A stretch of 64,000 nt of DNA from Rariglobus sp. (GTDB taxonomy: Bacteria; Verrucomicrobiota; Verrucomicrobiia; Opitutales; Opitutaceae): assembly GCA_029266495.1 (NCBI GenBank), contig JAQSWS010000003.1, forward strand, positions 1-64,000, given 5' to 3'. Shown here in pieces: positions 8,395-15,520 of the stretch. The notes under the pieces were generated by a model, which worked only from the letters and a program-made list of their open reading frames with translations, did no database searches and was not told where the DNA came from. The number at the start of each line of letters is the position of its first letter. Positions within the stretch are counted from its first letter, which is position 1. A program made the position numbers and the translations under genes.

Positions 8395-10023
8395 TCAGAG
8401 GTTGAGCGTCAGCTGGAGATAGGCGTAGCTGGCATCCTTGGAGGAGCCAGGGGCGTTTTCCCACGATTGCTTGATGTAATCGCCGCGGAAGTAGTGGGAG
8501 ATGCCGGCTTCAATGTTGAAGTAAGGAACCGGGGAGTAGCCGATGATGAGATCGATTTCCTGCCCGAGTTCGGAGCTGTTGCCGGAGTTGATGCCGTAGC
8601 CCGTGCCGTTGGTGGTGCCGGTGCCGCCGGCGAGGACCTGGGTGCCGCCGCCGCGGGGAACGCCGCCGACGTTATACCAGTAGTCGTCGGTGCTCGCGAG
8701 GCGCTGGAGGTGGGCTTCCAGGGCAACCCGGAGTTTGGGGGTGGGCTTCACTTCCAAGGCGAGGCGGATGTCGTGCAGATTCTGCAGACTGTTCAAATCC
8801 ATGTAGCCATAAAAGAAGTGGGTCGTGGCGAACTGGTTTTGGAACGTGTTGGACACGCCGTCATTGGCGTCGCGGTCACCCGAGGCGTAGCTGTAGGTGA
8901 GCGAGAGGCGGGGCTGCCAGGCGAGATCGCTCCAGGTGTAACCGAGCTGGGCGATGGCGGCGTAGGCCTCCTGGTCGAGTTCGGGTGCGCTGCTCAGGGC
9001 GAGAGGCGTGTTGACCGGGGTGACGGCGGTGCCGTTGGGGTTGCGGCTGTTGATGGAGCCGAACTGGTGCATGGCTTCCGCGGTGTAGTCCCAGTTGCCA
9101 TAGGCGTTGGGCTTGGACTTCACGCGCAGGCCGATGGTGTAAAGATCCTGGATGTAGGGCTGGCGGAAGGGAGCGGCGACGCCGGCCCAGTCTTCCTCGG
9201 TGACGCTGGCGGCGTCCACGTTGCGGCTGAACAGATAGGTTTCGACGATCTGCTTTCGGCTGATGCCGGGGATCTTGGTGAGGTTGAAATACGCACCCGA
9301 GAACTTGTCGTTGTCGTAGTGGGATTCGTCGAAGTTGCGGTTGTCGTGATAGACGACGCCGCCGGTGAACAGATCCAGGCCGCCGAAGGCATTTTGATAG
9401 CGGACCTTGCCGGCATCGAAGCTGCGGGCGTTGTTATTCCAGAGGAAGTGGCCCACCTGGCGCTGGTCGCCGTAGGCGAGTTCCTGGCGTCCGATCTTGG
9501 CGGACAAGGGGAACTCCTTGTGATTGCCGACGAAAACATACGCCTGATGGAGGCTGAGGTCGTAGTTGTTTTCCTGTTCGCCGTCGCCGGCGACCACGCC
9601 GGGCGTGGCAGGGTTGACGTTGGTCGTGCCGTTGTTGCCGCGTTCGTCGTCAAAGGAGAAGTTGGAGCGGCCCTGGACGAAGAGCTGATACCATTTGTCG
9701 GTATAGCCGATGCGGGGCATGATGCGCAGCAGGCCGTAGGTGTTGTTGTTGTCGAACAGGTCGGCGTTGCCCAGGGGCGGGCGGCCGCCGGAGAAGTCGC
9801 GATTCTGACCGGCGGAGGTGAAGCCGGCGTCGTCCTTGGCCTCGAGGCGGGCGCGGACGTTCACGCCGATGTCCCATTGCGCGGCGTAGGGGTCGATGGC
9901 GCGAAGTTTGAAATTGGTGTAGCCCGGGTAGGCCGGGGGGGGCGGGGGATAGAACTGGGCCGAGGCCGAGGCGGCCGCGGCGGCGAAGCCGAGCGTGGCG
10001 ATTACGGAGTGGAGGCGATTCAT
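8395..10023 (-). CDS. Outer-membrane beta-barrel protein, alginate-export-like
   Basis: This 542-aa secreted protein has a signal peptide ending at about ASASAQF. A Pro/Tyr-rich stretch (residues 24-36) is followed by a long barrel region rich in aromatic strands such as QLFVQGRSNFSFDDERG and SAKIGRQELAYGDQRQVG. The latter resembles the alginate-export porin family. It ends in YAYLQLTLNL, a typical last strand, though the final residue is Leu rather than Phe. It lies 52 bases after the second ATPase gene of the ABC operon and is probably the last gene of that transcript, closed by the terminator at 8343-8380. It is longer than and clearly different from the 6512 barrel. A role in passing nitrate or cyanate through the outer membrane is inferred from location only. 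Confidence 0.8.
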   Translation of the reverse strand: MNRLHSVIATLGFAAAAASASAQFYPPPPPAYPGYTNFKLRAIDPYAAQWDIGVNVRARLEAKDDAGFTSAGQNRDFSGGRPPLGNADLFDNNNTYGLLRIMPRIGYTDKWYQLFVQGRSNFSFDDERGNNGTTNVNPATPGVVAGDGEQENNYDLSLHQAYVFVGNHKEFPLSAKIGRQELAYGDQRQVGHFLWNNNARSFDAGKVRYQNAFGGLDLFTGGVVYHDNRNFDESHYDNDKFSGAYFNLTKIPGISRKQIVETYLFSRNVDAASVTEEDWAGVAAPFRQPYIQDLYTIGLRVKSKPNAYGNWDYTAEAMHQFGSINSRNPNGTAVTPVNTPLALSSAPELDQEAYAAIAQLGYTWSDLAWQPRLSLTYSYASGDRDANDGVSNTFQNQFATTHFFYGYMDLNSLQNLHDIRLALEVKPTPKLRVALEAHLQRLASTDDYWYNVGGVPRGGGTQVLAGGTGTTNGTGYGINSGNSSELGQEIDLIIGYSPVPYFNIEAGISHYFRGDYIKQSWENAPGSSKDASYAYLQLTLNL

Positions 10024-10075
10024 GGTGCGTGGATTTGTTGGTTGGATGAAGGACCTGGCGGGAAAGTCGGACGTC

Positions 10076-10900
10076 TCAGGCGTTGACGAGCACGGGCGCG
10101 GCCTGGTTGACGCGGGCGGGGCGGTGGTGGGAACGCTCGTTGAGGAAGTGGAGGAGATACTCGCGGAGACGGTAATACTCGGGGTCCTCGAGGAGCTGCT
10201 TGCGCGTGCGCGGGCGGGGAAAATTGATTTCGAGGATGTCCCCGACGGTGGCCTCGGGGCCGTCGGTCATCATCACGACCCGGTCTGAAAGGTAGAGGGC
10301 TTCGTCAACGTCGTGGGTGACCATCAGCGCGGTCTTCTGGTCGCGTTGCCAGAGATCGAGGAGGACGTCCTGCAACTCGTATTTGGTGAGGGAGTCCAGC
10401 ATGCCGAAGGGCTCGTCGAGGAGCAGCATCTTGGGCGAGAGTGCGAACGCGCGGGCGATGCCGCAGCGCTGCCGCATGCCTTGCGAGAGTTCGCCGGGGC
10501 GCTTGTCCATCGCGTCGCCGAGGCCGACGATCGTGAGGTAGTATTCGGCGATCTGGCGCCGCTCGAGTTTCGAGGCGGTGTAGTAGGCCTGGTCCACGCC
10601 CAGCATGACGTTTTCAAAGGCGGTGAACCAGGGGAGGAGGCAGGGAGCCTGGAACACGACGCCGCGGTCGGGCCCGGCGCCGACGACTTCCTTGCCGGCG
10701 AGGATGATGCCGCCGGAGGAGGACTCGGTGAGGCCGGCGACCATCGAGAGCACGGTGGATTTTCCGCAACCGGAGTGGCCGATGAGGGTGATGAACTCGC
10801 CTTTCTTCACGCCGAGGTCGAAGTCGCGCACCACGGTGAGCGGGCCCTTGGGCGTGGGGAAGGTTTTGACGAGTTGGGAGATTTCGAGAAATTTGCTCAT
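10076..10900 (-). CDS. NrtD-type ABC transporter ATPase
   Basis: This 274-aa ATP-binding subunit belongs to a nitrate/sulfonate/taurine-type importer. Walker A is GHSGCGKS (41-48), the signature loop is LSQGMRQR, and Walker B is [12 protein letters not shown] with a following switch histidine in [10 protein letters not shown]. The signature has Q instead of the usual second G (LSGGQ-type). It lacks the C-terminal NrtA-like domain that cyanobacterial NrtC carries. It starts 15 bases after the first ATPase gene, so the two probably pair as a heterodimer under the NrtB-like permease. The substrate could be nitrate, nitrite or cyanate. Confidence 0.92.
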   Translation of the reverse strand: MSKFLEISQLVKTFPTPKGPLTVVRDFDLGVKKGEFITLIGHSGCGKSTVLSMVAGLTESSSGGIILAGKEVVGAGPDRGVVFQAPCLLPWFTAFENVMLGVDQAYYTASKLERRQIAEYYLTIVGLGDAMDKRPGELSQGMRQRCGIARAFALSPKMLLLDEPFGMLDSLTKYELQDVLLDLWQRDQKTALMVTHDVDEALYLSDRVVMMTDGPEATVGDILEINFPRPRTRKQLLEDPEYYRLREYLLHFLNERSHHRPARVNQAAPVLVNA

Positions 10901-10915
10901 GACGTTCGGGTGCGC

Positions 10916-11806
10916 TCAGGCGATCTGGATGCTTTCGCGTTTTTCCTCGTCGGGGCGGCGGGGCGGACGGTTGACGCGAGGGGCGTCGAGGTCCTCGGGG
11001 AGGATTTCCGGGCGTATCAATTTCTTGGTGACGGAGGTCTTGCGGGAGGCGTTGAAGCCGAGGAGCTGATTGGTCACGAGGGCGCGAAGACGCTTGAACT
11101 CGGGATCGTGGTTGAGGGCGGTGCGGTCGCGGGGACGGGCGAGCGAGACGGGGACCGATTCACCGAGGGTCGCGCCGGGCCCGATCGTGAGGGGGATGAT
11201 GCGGTCGGCGAGGAGCAGCGCCTCGTCCACGGAGTTGGTGATGAGGATGACCGTTTTGCGCTCGGTCTGCCAGATGCTGGCGATCTCGTCCTGGAGGGTG
11301 GCGCGGGTGAGGGCGTCGAGGGCGCCAAGGGGCTCGTCGAGGAGGAGGATGCGCGGGTTGATGGCGAGGGTGCGGGCGACGGAGACGCGCTGGCGCATGC
11401 CGCCGGAGAGCTGTTTGGGCAGGCGGTCCTTGGCGTGGGAGAGCTTGACCATCGCGATGTATTTATCGACGTGGGTGCGGCGCCTGGCGGCGTCCCATTG
11501 CGGGAAGACCTGGTCCACCGCGAGGGCGATGTTTTCGTAAACCGACAGCCAGGGAAGCAGGCTGTAGTTTTGGAAAACCAGGCCGCGGTCGGGACCGGGG
11601 CCGGTGACGATGTCGCCTTCCAGGCTGACTTCGCCCGAGTCGGGCTTGATCAGGCCGGCGATGAGCGAGATGAGCGTGGTTTTGCCCTGGCCGGAGTAGC
11701 CGACGATGGCGACAAATTCGCCGTCCGCGATGGACAGGTTCACGCCCGACAGCACGCTGTGGCTGCCGAAGCTCTTGGAGACGTTTTTGAGTTCGAGGAA
11801 GGCCAT
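10916..11806 (-). CDS. NrtD/NrtC-type ABC transporter ATPase
   Basis: This 296-aa ATPase has Walker A GYSGQGKTT (36-44), signature LSGGMRQR and Walker B RILLLDEPLGALD. The position normally holding the switch histidine reads LITNSVDEAL, so the His is replaced by Asn. The neighbouring ATPase keeps it. In ABC heterodimers this often marks one degenerate ATP site, which is inference here. A basic tail follows residue 250 (KTSVTKKLIRPEI and RPPRRPDEEKRES) in place of the binding-protein domain of cyanobacterial NrtC. It lies 5 bases after the permease gene and 15 bases before the second ATPase gene, in one operon. Confidence 0.9.
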   Translation of the reverse strand: MAFLELKNVSKSFGSHSVLSGVNLSIADGEFVAIVGYSGQGKTTLISLIAGLIKPDSGEVSLEGDIVTGPGPDRGLVFQNYSLLPWLSVYENIALAVDQVFPQWDAARRRTHVDKYIAMVKLSHAKDRLPKQLSGGMRQRVSVARTLAINPRILLLDEPLGALDALTRATLQDEIASIWQTERKTVILITNSVDEALLLADRIIPLTIGPGATLGESVPVSLARPRDRTALNHDPEFKRLRALVTNQLLGFNASRKTSVTKKLIRPEILPEDLDAPRVNRPPRRPDEEKRESIQIA

Positions 11807-11811
11807 GGGGA

Positions 11812-12792
11812 TCAGCTGATGGCCTTGAAGCGGGCCTCGACGAGGGACATGAGGCGATCGAGGATGAGACCGACGATGCCGATGGTCAGGATGGAGAAGA
11901 TGATGTGCTCATAGATGAGCGCGTTGTATTCCTGCCAGAGGAAGCCGCCGGCGCCGGGGCGGCCGGTGAGCATCTCGGCGGCAACGATGGCCAGCCAGGC
12001 GATGCCGAGGCTCAGGCGGAAGCCGGTGAACATGTAGGGCAGGGTGGCCGGGATGAGGATCTTGGTGAGCATCTTCCAGCGGGAGAGCTTCAGAACGCGA
12101 CCGACGTTCAGGTAATCCTGCGGGACGGCGCGCACGCCGACGGCGGTGTTGAGGACGGTCGGCCACATGCCGCAGAGGGCGATGGTGAAGAGGGCGGCGT
12201 AGGTGCCGGCCTCGGGGCCGGCGCGCATGAAGAGCACGAGGCCGAGGGGGAGCCAGGCGAGTGGCGAGACGGGGCGCAGCACCTGGATGAGCGGGTCGAA
12301 CATCTTGGTGAAGGTGGGCGAGAGGCCGAGGAAGAAGCCGACGGGCACGCCGATGATAAGGGCGATGGCGTAGCCCTGTGCGACGAGCACCAATGAATAC
12401 CAGGTGAAGCGAAGGATGCCCTGGTCCATCTCGCCGCGCTTGGCCCACGGATCGACGATGTAGGGTTTGCTGGAGTCCCACGTCTCGACGACGTTGGGGA
12501 GATCGGGGATGAGGCCGATGCGTTTTTCTTCAAAGGAGCTGCTGATCGCTTCCCAGACATCGGGACGAAGGCGTTTGGTCTCGGTGGCTTCGATCTCGCC
12601 GGACTTCAGTTTGGGCGCCAGGGCCTTCCACTGGGCTTCGCCTTCCGGCAGGGCGGCGACGGTGGTCCCGAGCTCCGCCATTCCGGTCGTGAGGCTGTAA
12701 ACCTTTTTGCCGCCGACGATGTGCCAGGCAGCGAGTATGATGAGGACACCGACAACGGGCAGGATAAGCCAATCGAACTTGAATTTATTCAT
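11812..12792 (-). CDS. NrtB-like ABC transporter permease
   Basis: This 326-aa inner-membrane permease belongs to a nitrate/cyanate-type importer. One N-terminal membrane segment (about 10-27) is followed by a roughly 100-residue hydrophilic region before the five-segment permease core. That region is longer than in simple SsuC-type permeases. The cytoplasmic EAA-type loop is recognisable around KILIPATLPYMFTGFRLS. Its start codon overlaps the stop of the 82-aa gene upstream by four bases (ATGA), which suggests translational coupling. ATPase genes follow after 5 bases. Confidence 0.9.
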   Translation of the reverse strand: MNKFKFDWLILPVVGVLIILAAWHIVGGKKVYSLTTGMAELGTTVAALPEGEAQWKALAPKLKSGEIEATETKRLRPDVWEAISSSFEEKRIGLIPDLPNVVETWDSSKPYIVDPWAKRGEMDQGILRFTWYSLVLVAQGYAIALIIGVPVGFFLGLSPTFTKMFDPLIQVLRPVSPLAWLPLGLVLFMRAGPEAGTYAALFTIALCGMWPTVLNTAVGVRAVPQDYLNVGRVLKLSRWKMLTKILIPATLPYMFTGFRLSLGIAWLAIVAAEMLTGRPGAGGFLWQEYNALIYEHIIFSILTIGIVGLILDRLMSLVEARFKAIS

Positions 12793-13037
12793 GAGACGGA
12801 AGTGGAGCGAAGTGCGGCGGCGCGGGTGGCGGCGGCGGAAGTGAAGGCGATGAGAAAAGAGAGGGCGGGGGACAGGATGGATTTGGCGACGACGGCGACG
12901 GACACGGCACCGGCCAGCCAGTGGTCGCCCTGGTTGAGGGCGACCTGCACGAAGCCCACCGGGAGGCCCAGCCTGGCCGCGCGCCTCCAGACGGAGGCGT
13001 CGCGGCAGATGGACCAGAACCGTGAGCGCGCGCTCAT
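12789..13037 (-). CDS. Small membrane protein inside the nrt-type operon
   Basis: This 82-aa protein is not recognised. It has a basic N-terminus (RSRFWSICRDASVWRRAARLG), a short hydrophobic patch near residues 24-34, the motif LNQGDHW, and one clear membrane segment at about residues 41-68. It probably sits in the inner membrane. It starts 21 bases after the nrtA-like stop, and its TGA overlaps the permease ATG by four bases. That tight fit in the operon is the main reason to call it a real gene. It could be an accessory subunit of the transporter. There is no direct evidence for its function. Confidence 0.65.
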   Translation of the reverse strand: MSARSRFWSICRDASVWRRAARLGLPVGFVQVALNQGDHWLAGAVSVAVVAKSILSPALSFLIAFTSAAATRAAALRSTSVS

Positions 13038-13058
13038 GGCGGGAGTCGTCCGGCTGGA

Positions 13059-14348
13059 TCAGCCCTTCAGGTTTTTAACCGCGAAGCCCTTGGCGTAGGC
13101 CTCGGGGTTGGACGGGTCGAAGGTCACGCCGTCGAAGAGGGTCTCGGGCGTATTGTCGATGCCACCGGAGGTGACGCCGATTTCCTTCATGGCTTCCTCA
13201 TAGATATCGTTGCGGATAACGCGCTTGTTGAGCGCGGCGTAGTCGGGTGCGCCGGTGACCATGCCCCAGCGGCGGAACTGCGAGAGGAACCACGTGCCGT
13301 GCTTGGGCTGCGGGTAGTTGCAGTTGTTCTTGCTGAAGTGCATCGGGGAGGCGTCCTTGACCTTGCGGCCGTCACCGTAGTCGAGGTCGCCGAGGAGGCG
13401 GCCGAGGATGATGTCCGGGGCGCAGTTGATGTAGGTGGCCTTGGATACAAGCTGGCACTGTTCGGGGCGGTTGCCGAGGTCGTCGAGCCAGACGCTGGCT
13501 TCGTGGAGGGCCTTGAGGACGGCCTTGACGGTCTTCGGGTTCTTGTTGGCGAACTCCTCGGTGAAGGCGCAGACTTTTTCGGGGTGGTCCTTCCAGATGT
13601 CCTGGGTGGTGACGGCGGTGTAGCCGATCTTGTCGGCGATGGCGCGGGCGCCCCAGGGCTCGCCTACGCAGAAGCCGTCCATCTTGCCGATCTTCATGTT
13701 GGCAACCATCTGGGCGGGCGGAACGACGATGAGGTTGACGTCCTTGTCGGGATTGATGCCGCCGGCCGCGAGGTAGTAGCGGATCCACATATTGTGGGTG
13801 CCGGGCGGGAAGGTCATGGCGAAGGTGAGCGGTTCGCCGAGGCTGTTGGCCTGGTCGACGAAGGGCTTGAGGGCTTTCGGGTCGGCGCCGATCTTGCCCT
13901 TCCACTCGGTCTTGAGGGTGATGGCCTGGCCGTTGCGATTGAGGACCCACGGAATGATCATCGGCTTCTTGGGCGAGCCGGCGAGGCCCATGGTCGAGGC
14001 GAACGGCATGCCGTAGAGCATGTGGGTGGCCTGGATGGAGCCGGTGGAAAGGTTATCGCGGATGGCGGCCCAGTTGGCGCCCTTGGTCACCTTGGAGTTG
14101 ATGCCATATTTCTTGAACAGGCCTTTTTCGTGGGCGATGACGATGGGCGAGCAGTCGGTCAGCGCGATCATGCCGAAGTTGATGTCGGTGGTCTCGGGCG
14201 CTTCCGAGGCGCCGCTTTCGGGGGCGGACCATCCCTTGGGGAGATTGGAGAGGAGGGCGGCGGCACCGAGGCCTTTGGCGGCGGTGGAGAGAAATGCGCG
14301 ACGATTAAGACGGCGCAGGTCGAAGGAATCAGGCGTGGGCGAGTTCAT
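13059..14348 (-). CDS. NrtA-like substrate-binding protein with Tat signal
   Basis: This 429-aa periplasmic binding protein of the NrtA/CmpA family captures nitrate, nitrite, cyanate or bicarbonate for the ABC transporter. The N-terminus has a twin-arginine type signal (LNRRAFLSTAAKGLG, R16-R17) followed by a hydrophobic stretch, so folded export by Tat is likely. No lipobox cysteine is seen, unlike cyanobacterial NrtA. Family blocks include FGMIALTDCSPIVIAHEKGL, VVPPAQMVANMKIGKMDGFC and GEPWGARAI. The start overlaps the end of the cytosolic homologue by 20 bases. Nitrate is the favoured ligand because of nirA, but the bicarbonate (CmpA) and cyanate branches use the same fold. Confidence 0.92.
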   Translation of the reverse strand: MNSPTPDSFDLRRLNRRAFLSTAAKGLGAAALLSNLPKGWSAPESGASEAPETTDINFGMIALTDCSPIVIAHEKGLFKKYGINSKVTKGANWAAIRDNLSTGSIQATHMLYGMPFASTMGLAGSPKKPMIIPWVLNRNGQAITLKTEWKGKIGADPKALKPFVDQANSLGEPLTFAMTFPPGTHNMWIRYYLAAGGINPDKDVNLIVVPPAQMVANMKIGKMDGFCVGEPWGARAIADKIGYTAVTTQDIWKDHPEKVCAFTEEFANKNPKTVKAVLKALHEASVWLDDLGNRPEQCQLVSKATYINCAPDIILGRLLGDLDYGDGRKVKDASPMHFSKNNCNYPQPKHGTWFLSQFRRWGMVTGAPDYAALNKRVIRNDIYEEAMKEIGVTSGGIDNTPETLFDGVTFDPSNPEAYAKGFAVKNLKG

Positions 14349-15417
14349 GGTTGTTACGTTTGCGGGAGGATTTCTGGGCGAGAGTGTAGAGGTCCGAACG
14401 AAAGGTGCGGGTGGCGAGGTCGGCCGGGATGACGGTGCCTGCGGGCAGGAAGCGGTGGCGGTTGAACCCTTCGATCAGCCAGGTGGCCTTGGCAGAGGTG
14501 GGGTCGTTGGCGCCGTTGCGGTGATAGTGGATGAAGTTGTCGGCCGGCACCGTGTTGCCGTGTCCGTAATCGAAGGGACCGACGAGGCTCGCCTGGATGA
14601 CGCGCGCGGGGACGTTCATGTATTCCCGGCGGGCGAGGAGATTGCAGAGCTCGGGGCGGAAGGCGGGGTCGTCGCAGAGGGCGGCGGCTTCGGAAAGCGC
14701 GGCGACCATTGCGAGGTGTTCGCCGGAACGGCTTTCGGCGAAATCGCGGCGGACCATCAAGACTTTTTCGGCGTGGCCGGGGGCGAGATCCGGGCTGATG
14801 GCGGGGCACCAGCCGATTTTTTCACGCACGGCGAGGGAGTTCCACGGATCGCCGACGCAGTAGCCATCGATGGTGCCGGCCGCGAGGTTGCGGAAAAGCT
14901 GGGGGGGCGGCACGACGACGACGCGCACATCCTTCTCGGGGTCGACGCCGGCGCTGCGCAGCCAGTCGCATACGTGAATGCGGTGCGAGGAGTGCGCGAA
15001 GACCACGCCGAAAACATAGGTGCGTTCATGGCGGGACCGAATGATCTCGTCGCGCATGGTGGAGGCGTCGCGGACGCCGCGGTTCCACAGGTCTTCGGAA
15101 AGAGTGATGCAGTTGCCGTTGGTGTTGAGAACAAATGCGGTGAGGCATTCGCAGGGCAGGCAGTTGAGGCCGAGATTGGTGCTGATGACCATCGCGCCGA
15201 GCGCATGCGAGGCATCGAGTTCGCGATGAATGATCTTGTCGCGGATGCTTGCCCAGCCGACTTCGCGGCTGAGTTCGATGTTCAGGCCGTGCTTTTGGAA
15301 GAAACCATTTTCATGCGCGACGATAATGGGCGCGGCGTCATTGAGCGCGATGAAGCCAATGCGCAGAGGGCGCTGCGTCGAGGGACTGGCGGTGGCTTTT
15401 CGGTTGAGCGAAGACAT
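14329..15417 (-). CDS. Cytosolic NrtA/NasS-like protein (possible nitrate sensor)
   Basis: This 362-aa homologue of NrtA has no signal peptide and so should stay in the cytoplasm, as NasS sensors do. The ATG at 15417 is preferred. An in-frame TTG at 15447 would add ten residues, but an AAGGA lies ten bases before the ATG. Family blocks are IGFIALNDAAPIIVAHENGF, VVVPPPQLFRNLAAGTIDGY and VGDPWN. It is unusual in having a cysteine cluster, C86-x2-C89-x-C91 with C103, at the ligand-side segment where exported NrtA proteins have none. NasS normally works with the ANTAR antiterminator NasT, and no nasT gene is visible in the window. It is the first gene of the minus-strand block, 20 bases overlapping nrtA. 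Confidence 0.85.
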   Translation of the reverse strand: MSSLNRKATASPSTQRPLRIGFIALNDAAPIIVAHENGFFQKHGLNIELSREVGWASIRDKIIHRELDASHALGAMVISTNLGLNCLPCECLTAFVLNTNGNCITLSEDLWNRGVRDASTMRDEIIRSRHERTYVFGVVFAHSSHRIHVCDWLRSAGVDPEKDVRVVVVPPPQLFRNLAAGTIDGYCVGDPWNSLAVREKIGWCPAISPDLAPGHAEKVLMVRRDFAESRSGEHLAMVAALSEAAALCDDPAFRPELCNLLARREYMNVPARVIQASLVGPFDYGHGNTVPADNFIHYHRNGANDPTSAKATWLIEGFNRHRFLPAGTVIPADLATRTFRSDLYTLAQKSSRKRNNHELAHA

Positions 15418-15438
15418 GCGTTGGATGTCCTTGCCTCT

Positions 15439-15454
15439 AGCCTCCAACGTGCCA
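15439..15454 (-). promoter_or_regulatory. Sigma-54-like -24/-12 candidate
   Basis: On the minus strand TGGCACG-TTGG-AGGCT matches the full -24 box and keeps the GC of the -12 element of sigma-54 promoters, with two mismatches. A start from it would fall near 15428, only about 11 bases before the chosen ATG and within the presumed ribosome site. That argues against it, so it is recorded as weak. Confidence 0.25.
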
Positions 15455-15465
15455 TGGACTCCGGG

Positions 15466-15486
15466 TGAAATAAGAAATGTATTTCA
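15466..15486. promoter_or_regulatory. Perfect 7-bp inverted repeat in the divergent promoter region
   Basis: TGAAATA (15466-15472) and TATTTCA (15480-15486) are perfect inverted arms around a seven-base spacer. It lies in the 103-base region between the divergent nasS-like and LysR genes. It could be a second binding site for the LysR protein or for a global nitrogen regulator. Confidence 0.5.
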
Positions 15487-15502
15487 AACATTTAATTAAA
15501 AT

Positions 15503-15519
15503 GATGAGTAAACTTCATC
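15503..15519. promoter_or_regulatory. LysR-type operator candidate at the LysR start
   Basis: GATGA-GTAAACT-TCATC is a five-base dyad with a seven-base spacer and contains T-N11-A. It ends one base before the LysR ATG and is centred about 94 bases upstream of the nasS-like ATG. This position suits autorepression of the regulator and activation of the divergent operon. Confidence 0.55.
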
Positions 15520-15520
15520 T

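Noticed and set aside
7886-8464. Longer cyanase start giving 192 aa
   Set aside because: The extra 45 residues lie over the terminator and do not resemble cyanase, whose usual length fits the ATG at 8329.
8314-10086. A 590-aa plus-strand frame opposite the 8395 barrel protein
   Set aside because: Complement of a barrel gene with signal peptide and family blocks. No own ribosome site or domain.
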